From the NCBI RefSeq assembly GCF_001421715.1, contig NZ_LMKP01000009.1:17527-81526 (forward strand): 64,000 nt of DNA. Direction: 5' to 3'. This document shows, one piece after another, positions 56,995 to 64,000 of the stretch. Origin of the DNA: Sphingomonas sp. Leaf22. GTDB lineage: Bacteria; Pseudomonadota; Alphaproteobacteria; Sphingomonadales; Sphingomonadaceae. The notes below the pieces were generated by a model. The model did no database searches and was not told the DNA's origin. It worked only from the letters and a program-made list of their open reading frames with translations. How positions within the stretch are numbered: position 1 is the stretch's first letter; the number at the start of each line of letters is the position of its first letter. The position numbers and the translations under genes were made by a program.

Positions 56995-57309
56995 ATGACC
57001 AACTCGACGACCACCACGGATGTCGCCAACGACGTCGCCAAAGCTTCGGGCAGCTTTGCCGAAAAGGCATCGGCGACCTACACATCGGCCAAGGAAACCG
57101 TAAGCGACGCCGCCGCCAAGTCGCGCGATGCGGTGGCGGATGCCGCCAAATCGACCGCCGAGACGGTGAAGGCGCATCCGGGTGCCACCGCCGCGATCGT
57201 CGCCGGCGCTGCCGCCGCGATCGCCGGAGCCGCGTTCGGCGCATCGAAGCTGATCGACAAGAAGCGCGAAGCCGACGCCACGCCGAAGGTTCCTTCGTCG
57301 GCGACCTGA
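56995..57309 (+). CDS. Small Ala/Lys-rich amphipathic protein with C-terminal membrane segment
   Basis: A 104-aa protein. Residues 10-60 form an amphipathic helix rich in Ala, Ser, Lys and Asp (VAKASGSFAEKASATYTSAK, DAAAKSRDAVADAAKSTAET), followed by ATAAIVAGAAAAIAGAAFGA, probably a membrane helix, and a basic tail. The layout recalls DUF883/ElaB-like stress proteins. The possible EcfG promoter upstream supports a stress role. Function unknown. Confidence 0.7.
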   Translation: MTNSTTTTDVANDVAKASGSFAEKASATYTSAKETVSDAAAKSRDAVADAAKSTAETVKAHPGATAAIVAGAAAAIAGAAFGASKLIDKKREADATPKVPSSAT

Positions 57310-57380
57310 TCCCCCTGACCCGGCGCACCGCACTGCGCCGGGTCTTGACCTGCGTTACGGGATCGACTTAGCCACGATCG

Positions 57381-58832
57381 ATGACGCAGGCTTCCGATAT
57401 CGTTGCCGAACTCGATCGGCTCTACACCGCCTCGGTGGCACGGTTGCGCGCTGCGCTCGACCGCTATCTGACCGATGGCACGCCGCCGCCCTCCTCGGCG
57501 CGGGTCGACGGCAGCTTCGCCTATCCTGAAATCCGCCTGACCTATCGTGGCGGCAGCGAACGGCCGATGCCGTCGCGCGCCTATGGCCGGCTGACGACCC
57601 CCGGCGAATACCGGATCAGCGTGACCAAGCCGGCGATGTTCGCCGCCTATCTGACCGAACAACTCGAACTGCTGATCGCCAATCACGACGTCACGGTCGA
57701 GGCGGTCGGCGGACGGCAGGAAATCCCCTTCCCCTACGTCCTCGACGCCGGGCACGCGCTCAGCCTCGATGCGGTGTCGGCGTCCGAACTGGCGCGGTTC
57801 TTCCCCGCGACCGAACTGGCGCATATCGGCGACGAGATCGCCGACGGCCTGTGGACCGCGCACGACGACAGCCGGCCGCTGGCGCTGTTCGACGGGTTGC
57901 GCACCGACTTTTCGCTGGCCCGGTTGCGCCACTATACCGGCACCCCGCCCGAACATATCCAGCAATATGTGCTGTTCACCAATTATCACCGCTATGTCGA
58001 CGAATTCGTCCGCTGGGCCGGCGAACAGCTGAAGCCCGCCGCCGATGGTACGCCCAGCCGCTATACCGCGCTGTCGGGAGCCGGCGGCGTGCTGGCGACC
58101 GCCGAGGACGATGCCGAGCGCATGGTCAGCGACAGCGCGTGGCGGCGGCACCAGATGCCGGCCTATCACCTCGTCGCGCCCGACGGCACCGGCATCACGC
58201 TGGTCAATATCGGCGTCGGCCCGTCCAATGCGAAGACGATCTGCGACCATCTGGCGGTGATGCGGCCCGAAGCGTGGCTGATGATCGGCCATTGCGGGGG
58301 GCTGCGTCCCAGCCAGCGGATCGGCGATTACGTGTTGGCGCACGCCTATCTGCGCGACGACCATGTCCTCGACGACGTGCTGCCGCCCGAAATCCCGGTG
58401 CCGGCGATCGCCGAGGTGCAGGTGGCGATGGCACGCGCGGCAGAGATCGTGTCGGGCCAGTCGGGCGACGAACTCAAGAAGCGCCTGCGCACCGGCACCA
58501 TCGTCACCACCGACGACCGCAACTGGGAATTGCGCTTCAGCCGTTCGGCGCTGCGCTTCTCGCTGTCGCGCGCGGTCGGCATCGACATGGAATCGGCAAC
58601 GATCGCCGCGCAGGGATACCGCTTCCGAGTCCCCTATGGCACGCTACTGTGCGTTTCCGACAAACCGCTCCACGGTGAATTGAAGCTACCCGGACAGGCC
58701 AACCGCTTCTACGAACGCGCGATCAACGAACATATGCGCATCGGCATCGAGGCGTGCGAGCAATTGCGGCAAGAAGGCGCCCGCCTCCACAGCCGCAAGC
58801 TGCGCGCGTTCAACGAGCCGCCGTTCCGGTAA
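57381..58832 (+). CDS. amn: AMP nucleosidase
   Basis: A 483-aa protein, the length of bacterial Amn. The N-terminal regulatory domain (IVAELDRLYTASVARLRAAL, YRISVTKPAMFAAYLTEQLE) is followed by the phosphorylase-like catalytic domain: GTGITLVNIGVGPSNAKTIC, WLMIGHCGGLRPSQRIGDYV and AVGIDMESATIAAQGYRFRV. It splits AMP to adenine and ribose-5-phosphate and adjusts purine pools. Confidence 0.96.
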   Translation: MTQASDIVAELDRLYTASVARLRAALDRYLTDGTPPPSSARVDGSFAYPEIRLTYRGGSERPMPSRAYGRLTTPGEYRISVTKPAMFAAYLTEQLELLIANHDVTVEAVGGRQEIPFPYVLDAGHALSLDAVSASELARFFPATELAHIGDEIADGLWTAHDDSRPLALFDGLRTDFSLARLRHYTGTPPEHIQQYVLFTNYHRYVDEFVRWAGEQLKPAADGTPSRYTALSGAGGVLATAEDDAERMVSDSAWRRHQMPAYHLVAPDGTGITLVNIGVGPSNAKTICDHLAVMRPEAWLMIGHCGGLRPSQRIGDYVLAHAYLRDDHVLDDVLPPEIPVPAIAEVQVAMARAAEIVSGQSGDELKKRLRTGTIVTTDDRNWELRFSRSALRFSLSRAVGIDMESATIAAQGYRFRVPYGTLLCVSDKPLHGELKLPGQANRFYERAINEHMRIGIEACEQLRQEGARLHSRKLRAFNEPPFR

Positions 58833-58864
58833 GGGGTGTGGCGAGCGCCCCTTTATCATCTCCG

Positions 58865-58981
58865 AACCGTTCGTCCTGAGTAGCCGCTGAGCTTGTCGAA
58901 GGGGCGTATCGAAGGACCGTGCGTCAGGTGCTTCGATACGGGGCTTCGACTTCGCTCAGTCCCTACTCAGCACGAACGGTT
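58865..58981. repeat. Multi-stem palindromic repeat element
   Basis: Arms at 58865-58901 and 58944-58981 pair in four blocks: AACCGTTCGT, CTGAGTAG, CTGAGC and GTCGAAG with their complements. Between them, CGTATCGAAG (58905-58914) pairs with CTTCGATACG (58931-58940). The whole 117 bp folds into one long interrupted hairpin. It fills the gap between convergent amn and the flippase gene. The unit resembles REP/BIME-like repeats common in sphingomonads and may also stop transcription. Confidence 0.75.
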
Positions 58982-58998
58982 CTCGACTCAAGTACGAG

Positions 58999-60525
58999 CT
59001 ACACCTTGTACCGGTCGGTCGGGATCTGCGCCTCGGTCGCCGCCGCGCTCTTGTGGAACAGCGCCTTGTCCTCGGGACGGAACGCCCAGCGCCACAGCAC
59101 CGCGAAATAGATGGCGAGCATCACCGGAATGCCGAACAGCAGTTCCGCCCATTCATAGTGCTTCGGCAGCCGCATGATCAGCGATCCGGCCACCGCCGCC
59201 GCCAGCACCGCCCACACGAACGCCGGCCGGAAATCGCGGACACTGACGCCGAGCAGCTTCGACAACAGCCCCGACTTGATCACCGACCCCAGCCCGACCG
59301 ACAGCGTCAGCGCCATCGCCGGCCCGACCGCCGCGTAATTCTGCGGCAGGCCCAGCGTCCGCATCAGCGCGACCAGCGCGAAGCTCAGCAACACCTGAAA
59401 CGTGAGCAGCCCCAGCGAAATCATCAGGTTGCGGTGGCGTGCGATATAGACCAGCGCCGCTTCCGACACCGCGCCCTTGGCCGCGAAGACTTCGGCGAAC
59501 AGCAGGAACGAAAGCGCCCCCGCCCCGCTCACGAACTCGCGCCCGACTACGCCCATCACCCCTGACGCCGGGATGCTGCCGGCCAGCGCCAGCGCCGCCT
59601 GCGCGGTGATGATCCAGAAGCCGACCTGCCGCACCTGTCGCGCGACGGCTGGCTTGTCGCCCGCGGCAAGGCTGTTGGTGATGACCGGCCCCAAGACCGG
59701 ATCGAAACTGGTCTTCAGCTTCTGCGGCAACGACGCGACCTGCTGCGCCATGTAGTAGATGCCGACGATCGCCGGTCCGAACAACAGCCCGAGGATGAAG
59801 CGATCGACGTTGCGCGTGCCCCATTCGATCGCGTCGGCACCGGCCAGCGGCATGTTGCGCTTCACCAGCGCCAGCATCGGCCGCAAATGCGGCGACCAGC
59901 CGATCGGCAGGCCATAGCTGCGGACGAACGGCACGATCGACGCGACCAGCGCCGCCGCCATCGACAGCACGTAACTCATGATCAGGCCGTCGCGGGTCGA
60001 ATAATAGCTCAGGCCCCACGCCGCGATCGAGATCGTCCACGGTTCGATCACCGCGCGCGCCGTTACCGCCGCCTTCACGTTCAATCGATAGGCGAGCGCG
60101 GCCAGACTGACGTCGGACCATGCGATGGCAAACACGATCAGCGGCAACAGCCGTTCGAACCCAATCACCTGACTGTTCGGGTACATGATCTGCGGAAACA
60201 CGAACAACACCGCGCTCGCCGCGACCGACAGGATGAAGGCGACCGCCAGCGCGTCCCACACGACATGGGCATGCGGCCGATCGGTCGACGACAGTGCCTG
60301 CGCCAGCCCCCGTTTCAGCCCCAGCGTCGCGACCAGCGCCGCCAGTTCGACCACCAGCACCGCCAACGCGAACCGCCCAACGATCGCCGGCCCATAGATG
60401 CGCCCGGCGATGAACAGGAACGGCAGCCGCGCGACCAGCCGCAGGACGAATCCGAACACGTTGGTCCGCCCGCCCTTGGCAAGTGCGGCGATGTCGTCGG
60501 TCGGCTGGGTCGGCGCGTCGGTCAT
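58999..60525 (-). CDS. Polysaccharide flippase-like membrane protein (MOP superfamily)
   Basis: A 508-aa protein with about 12-14 membrane segments. The N-terminus GRTNVFGFVLRLVARLPFLF, then FALAVLVVELAALVATLGLK and NVDRFILGLLFGPAIVGIYY, are typical of Wzx-like lipopolysaccharide or capsule flippases. It would move lipid-linked sugars across the inner membrane. No other sugar genes lie beside it, so the substrate cannot be inferred. Confidence 0.85.
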   Translation of the reverse strand: MTDAPTQPTDDIAALAKGGRTNVFGFVLRLVARLPFLFIAGRIYGPAIVGRFALAVLVVELAALVATLGLKRGLAQALSSTDRPHAHVVWDALAVAFILSVAASAVLFVFPQIMYPNSQVIGFERLLPLIVFAIAWSDVSLAALAYRLNVKAAVTARAVIEPWTISIAAWGLSYYSTRDGLIMSYVLSMAAALVASIVPFVRSYGLPIGWSPHLRPMLALVKRNMPLAGADAIEWGTRNVDRFILGLLFGPAIVGIYYMAQQVASLPQKLKTSFDPVLGPVITNSLAAGDKPAVARQVRQVGFWIITAQAALALAGSIPASGVMGVVGREFVSGAGALSFLLFAEVFAAKGAVSEAALVYIARHRNLMISLGLLTFQVLLSFALVALMRTLGLPQNYAAVGPAMALTLSVGLGSVIKSGLLSKLLGVSVRDFRPAFVWAVLAAAVAGSLIMRLPKHYEWAELLFGIPVMLAIYFAVLWRWAFRPEDKALFHKSAAATEAQIPTDRYKV

Positions 60526-60656
60526 ACGTCGCGCGAAGGCTGGATCATCGCGGCCTCATACGCGAGGGGGGCGACCCGCCATAGCCCCCCCGTTGCGCTT
60601 TGGCGACGGGGTGCGGCTTGGGGGCAACGGTCGGGTCCAAGTCGCCGCGACGCCGC

Positions 60657-63416
60657 TTAATGCGCCGCGCCCCAACTCGCCCCCGTCCCGATCTCCACGC
60701 CCAGCGGCACCGACAGCTGCACCACCGGCTCGGCGGCGGTTTCCATCACCCGGCGGATCACCGGCGTCGCCGCCTCAACCAGTCCTTCGGGCAGTTCGAA
60801 CACCAGTTCGTCGTGGACCTGCAGCAGCATTCGCACCTCGCCCAGGCCCGCCTCGGCCAGTGCCGGCCCCATCCGGACCATCGCGCGCTTGATGATGTCG
60901 GCGCTGGTCCCCTGGATCGGCGCGTTGATCGCGGCGCGCTCCGCCCCCTGGCGTTCGTGCTGCACCTTCGACTTGATGCGCGGGAAATGCGTCTTGCGCC
61001 CAAACAGGGTGGTGGTGAAACCGGCCGTCCGGACGCTCTGCGTCGTCTCGGCGATATAGCGGTTGATGCCGGGGAAGCGGTCGAAATAGCGATCGATCAT
61101 CGCCTGTGCCTCTTCGGCACTCACGTCCAGCCGCCCGGCCAGCCCCCAGCGGCTGATGCCGTACAGGATCGCGAAGTTGATCGTCTTGGCCCGCCCGCGC
61201 GTGTCGCGGTTGACCTCGCCGAACAGTTCCTGCGCAGTGATGCTGTGAATGTCGTCGCCGCGCGCGAACGCGTCGCGCAGCTGCGGCACGTCGGCGATAT
61301 GCGCCGCCAGCCGCAATTCGATCTGCGAATAGTCGGCCGCGAGGATGACGTTGCCCGGTTCCGCCACGAACGCATCGCGGATCTGCCGCCCGACCTCGGT
61401 CCGGATCGGGATGTTCTGCAAATTCGGATCGGTCGACGACAGCCGCCCGGTCTGCGCCCCGGTCAGCGAATAGCTGGTATGCACCCGCCCGGTCGCCGGA
61501 TTGATCTGCGCCTGCAACGCATCGGTATAGGTGTTCTTGAGCTTGGTCAGCTGTCGCCAGTCGAGCACCTTCGCCGCGATCACCGCGCCCGGCGAATCCT
61601 TGTCGGCGGCGATCCGCTCCAACTCGGTGACGTCGGTCGAATAGACGCCCGACTTGCCCTTGCGCCCGCCCTTGATCCCCAGCGTGACGAACAGCACGTC
61701 GCCCAGTTGCTTCGGCGACCCGATGGTGAACTTCACGCCCGCCAGGTCGTGGATCTCGGTCTCCAGCGCAGCGATCCGGGTCGAGAAATCGTCCGACAGG
61801 CGCGCCAGCACCTGCGCATCGACCTTGATCCCCGCAATTTCCATCTCGGCGATTACCCGAACCAGCGGGCGGTCGACCATCTCATAGACGCGCGTCGCCT
61901 GTTCATATGGCAGGCGCGGCTTGAACCGCCGCCACAACCGCAACGTCACGTCGGCATCCTCGGCGGCATAGCGGGTCGCGGTTTTCAGATCGATCTCGCC
62001 GAAACCGACCTGCTTCTTCCCCGTCCCCACCACGTCTTTATATGCGATGCAGCTATGCTGGAGGTGCGTCGCCGCCAGTTCGTCCATGCCATGCCCGTGC
62101 AGCCCCGCGTCGAGGTCGAAGCTCATCACGATCGTGTCGTCATAGGGCGCGACGTCGACGCCGGCGCGCGACAGGACGATCATGTCGTATTTCAGGTTAT
62201 GGCCGATCTTCAGGACGCTTTCGTCCCCGAACAACGGTTTGAGCGTCGCCTGCACGACCTCGCGCGACAATTGCTCGGGACGCTCGGCGAACATGTCGGT
62301 GCCGCCATGGCCGATCGGCACGTAGCAGGCGAGATTGGGATGCAGCGCCATGCTGATCCCGACCAGTTCGGCACGCGTCGCGTCCAGACCCGTAGTCTCG
62401 GTATCGATCGCGACCCAGCCCTGATGCCGCGCTACCTGTACCCAACGATCGAGCGCCTCCTGCGTCACCACCGTTTCATAGCCGTCATGGTTGCAGGCCG
62501 GCTCGTCCTCCTCGACCCCCGGTGCCGTCGCCGGCGCGACCGGCTCGTCGGCAACGCTCGACAACTTGGTCAGCAGCGTGCGGAAGCCGTGATGTTCGAG
62601 GAACGCGCGCAGCGGTGCCTCGGGTATCCCCTGCATCGCCAGCGCGTCGAGCGGTTCGGGCAGGCCGCCATCGCATTTCAGCGTCACCAGCACCTTCGAC
62701 AGCCGCGCATTGTCGGCATGGTCGATCAGATTGTCGCGCAGCTTGCCCTTCTTCATCTCTGGCGCGGCGGCAAGGACGGCTTCGAGATTGCCATGCTCGG
62801 CGATCAGCTTGGCGGCGGTCTTCGGTCCGACGCCGGGCACGCCCGGCACGTTGTCCACGGCGTCGCCCATCAGCGCCAGCACGTCGCCCAGCTGCTCCGG
62901 CCCCACCCCGAATTTCTCGCGGACATGATCGGGGCCGAGCGTGCGGTTGTTCATCGTGTCGAGCATGTCGACCGACGGATCGGTCATCAACTGCATCAGG
63001 TCCTTGTCGGAACTGACGATCGTCACCGACCACCCCTGCGCCAGCGCCGCCTGCGTATAACAGGCGATGATGTCGTCGGCCTCCAGCCCCTCTTCCTCGA
63101 TGCACGGGATCGAAAAGGCCCGCGTCGCATCGCGGATCATCGGGAACTGCGGAACCAGATCCTCGGGCGGCGGCGGGCGATGCGCCTTGTACTGGTCGTA
63201 CAGGTCGTTGCGGAACGTCTTCGACGATTTGTCGAGGATTACCGCCATATGCGTCGGCCCGTCCGCCTTGTGCAGCGCATCGGCCAGCCGCCACAACATC
63301 GTCGTATAGCCATAGACCGCCCCGACCGGCTCACCATGCTGGTTCGTCAGCGGCGGCAGCCGGTGATAGGCGCGAAAGATATAGCCGGAGCCGTCGACGA
63401 GATAGAGATGGGGCAT
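60657..63416 (-). CDS. polA: DNA polymerase I
   Basis: A 919-aa protein with all three domains. Residues 1-290 are the 5'-3' exonuclease (MPHLYLVDGSGYIFRAYHRL, LEADDIIACYTQAAL). Residues about 330-520 are a 3'-5' exonuclease with intact catalytic residues (AIDTETTGLD, GHNLKYDM, RYAAEDADV). The polymerase has motif A ILAADYSQIELRLAAH, motif B RGRAKTINFAILYGIS and motif C LLQVHDELVFELPE. It fills gaps in repair and replaces RNA primers. ATG at 63416 is chosen because homologues begin MxxLYLVDGSG; upstream in-frame codons are not conserved-looking. Confidence 0.97.
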   Translation of the reverse strand: MPHLYLVDGSGYIFRAYHRLPPLTNQHGEPVGAVYGYTTMLWRLADALHKADGPTHMAVILDKSSKTFRNDLYDQYKAHRPPPPEDLVPQFPMIRDATRAFSIPCIEEEGLEADDIIACYTQAALAQGWSVTIVSSDKDLMQLMTDPSVDMLDTMNNRTLGPDHVREKFGVGPEQLGDVLALMGDAVDNVPGVPGVGPKTAAKLIAEHGNLEAVLAAAPEMKKGKLRDNLIDHADNARLSKVLVTLKCDGGLPEPLDALAMQGIPEAPLRAFLEHHGFRTLLTKLSSVADEPVAPATAPGVEEDEPACNHDGYETVVTQEALDRWVQVARHQGWVAIDTETTGLDATRAELVGISMALHPNLACYVPIGHGGTDMFAERPEQLSREVVQATLKPLFGDESVLKIGHNLKYDMIVLSRAGVDVAPYDDTIVMSFDLDAGLHGHGMDELAATHLQHSCIAYKDVVGTGKKQVGFGEIDLKTATRYAAEDADVTLRLWRRFKPRLPYEQATRVYEMVDRPLVRVIAEMEIAGIKVDAQVLARLSDDFSTRIAALETEIHDLAGVKFTIGSPKQLGDVLFVTLGIKGGRKGKSGVYSTDVTELERIAADKDSPGAVIAAKVLDWRQLTKLKNTYTDALQAQINPATGRVHTSYSLTGAQTGRLSSTDPNLQNIPIRTEVGRQIRDAFVAEPGNVILAADYSQIELRLAAHIADVPQLRDAFARGDDIHSITAQELFGEVNRDTRGRAKTINFAILYGISRWGLAGRLDVSAEEAQAMIDRYFDRFPGINRYIAETTQSVRTAGFTTTLFGRKTHFPRIKSKVQHERQGAERAAINAPIQGTSADIIKRAMVRMGPALAEAGLGEVRMLLQVHDELVFELPEGLVEAATPVIRRVMETAAEPVVQLSVPLGVEIGTGASWGAAH

Positions 63417-63546
63417 GGGGCGGGAGATAGCAGCGCGGGGGAGCGCTTGCGAGGGGGTTGCGGCGTCCTTCGCATCCCCGGCTTGGCGCAGGTGGAATGT
63501 CGATCCAGCCTGACCACTTGGAACTGAGGTTCGCAGATCGATATCG

Positions 63547-64000
63547 TCATCCCGGGCTTGACCCGGGTGTGGATTCACATTCGAAGTGCAACGGGATGAA
63601 GGCCTCGGCGGGGGTTTGGAAGCCGAGGCATTTTCGGGGCGTGTGGTTGTGTCTGGCGAGGATGGCGTTGAGCGCGCGCAGCGACAAGGCGTGAGGTTCG
63701 GTTTTTCTGGGCAGGTCGCGTCTGAGCCGTCCGATGGCGTTTTCGACGCCGCCCTTCTGCCAGGGCGAGCGTGGATCGCAGAACCAGGCGTCGATTTTGA
63801 GTTGCTGCTCGATGCGGCGGTAGCGGGTGAACTCGGTGCCGTTGTCGAAGGTGACGGATCGTCGCAGTCGTTCGGGTAGCGACCGCAGCATCCGCACCAG
63901 TGCCGTCGCGACGGGATCGGCCTTGAGGCTGTCCTGCCGCACGGCGATGGTGAGCAGCGAGGTACGTTCGTGCGCGACGATCAGTGCGTGGCCGGGCTTG
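63547..64000 (-). mobile_element. IS30-family insertion sequence, 3' part of transposase (partial)
   Basis: The frame enters from the right edge and ends at 63547, giving the last 150 residues of an IS30 transposase: GHALIVAHERTSLLTIAV, SVTFDNGTEF (catalytic Asp), SPWQKGGVENAIGRLRRDLP (catalytic Glu) and HTPRKCLGFQTPAEAF. A probable terminal inverted repeat begins near 63568 (GTGGATTCACATTCGAAG). The last codons lie in or beyond this end, so the reading frame finishes in flanking DNA. The catalytic residues seen are intact. Confidence 0.92.
63551..63567. repeat. Small GC palindrome flanking the IS30 end
   Basis: CCCGGG at 63551-63556 and 63562-63567 flank CTTGA, and the context ATCCCGGGCTTGACCCGGG resembles extragenic palindromes of sphingomonads. 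The IS30 end begins immediately after it, so the palindrome was probably the insertion target. Confidence 0.5.

Noticed and set aside
1..64000. CRISPR arrays, rRNA genes, complete tRNA genes, integrase or plasmid origin
   Set aside because: I looked for regular spaced repeats, rRNA signatures, complete cloverleafs and recombinase motifs and saw none in the window; the integrase is expected to lie to the left of it.

Overview
The window has high GC and an alphaproteobacterial, most likely sphingomonad, gene content: divL-tsaE-amgK-murU-addB-addA-trxA on one strand, a CC0125/CC1285-type lipoprotein, SecA with a C-terminal zinc motif, a TonB-dependent receptor, and a possible EcfG-type stress promoter. 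The genus is an inference from gene content; no ribosomal RNA is present.

Positions 1 to about 32,582 are the right part of a lambda-like temperate siphophage prophage. Early and replication genes come first: a DUF1064 protein, then a DUF1376 replication protein carrying an iteron-like palindrome array inside its own gene, an unknown protein, and a NusG-like antiterminator. The packaging and head module follows: TerS, TerL (GpA type), gpW, portal, a ClpP protease-capsid fusion, a DUF2190 cement protein and a head-tail joiner. Next is the tail module: DUF6441 protein, terminator-like protein, tube, an assembly chaperone with a -1 frameshift site, a tape measure with an embedded M15-like peptidase, two hub proteins, an NlpC/P60-like peptidase, and a J-like tip protein ending in a Hint domain. 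A repeat-bearing fibre protein and an SGNH-esterase spike complete it. The lysis cassette (membrane proteins, holin, M15 endolysin, Rz with nested Rz1) is followed by a second esterase spike of SASA type.

From about 28.1 to 32.5 kb lies accessory phage DNA: an exported Pro-rich protein, small unknowns, a KilA-N protein behind a perfect 20-bp palindrome, a secreted protein with a 34-bp tandem duplication at its 3' end, and a minus-strand mini-operon (66-aa protein, HTH-only regulator, 34-aa membrane peptide). The right boundary is the 3' half of a tRNA-Asn (GTT) gene at 32,532-32,582, read as attR. The integrase, main repressor and intact tRNA should lie to the left, outside the window.

From 32.6 to 63.5 kb the sequence is chromosomal: lipoprotein, secA, a TonB-C protein, argJ, then the minus-strand operon for cell-cycle control (divL), tRNA t6A synthesis (tsaE), peptidoglycan recycling (amgK, murU), double-strand break repair (addB, addA) and thioredoxin. 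After these come a TonB-dependent receptor, ahcY behind an AT-rich palindromic operator, algH/yqgE, a peroxiredoxin, a small stress-like protein, amn, a flippase and polA. The window ends inside an IS30-family element that sits beside a small GC-rich palindrome. Several structured non-coding repeats punctuate the chromosomal part.
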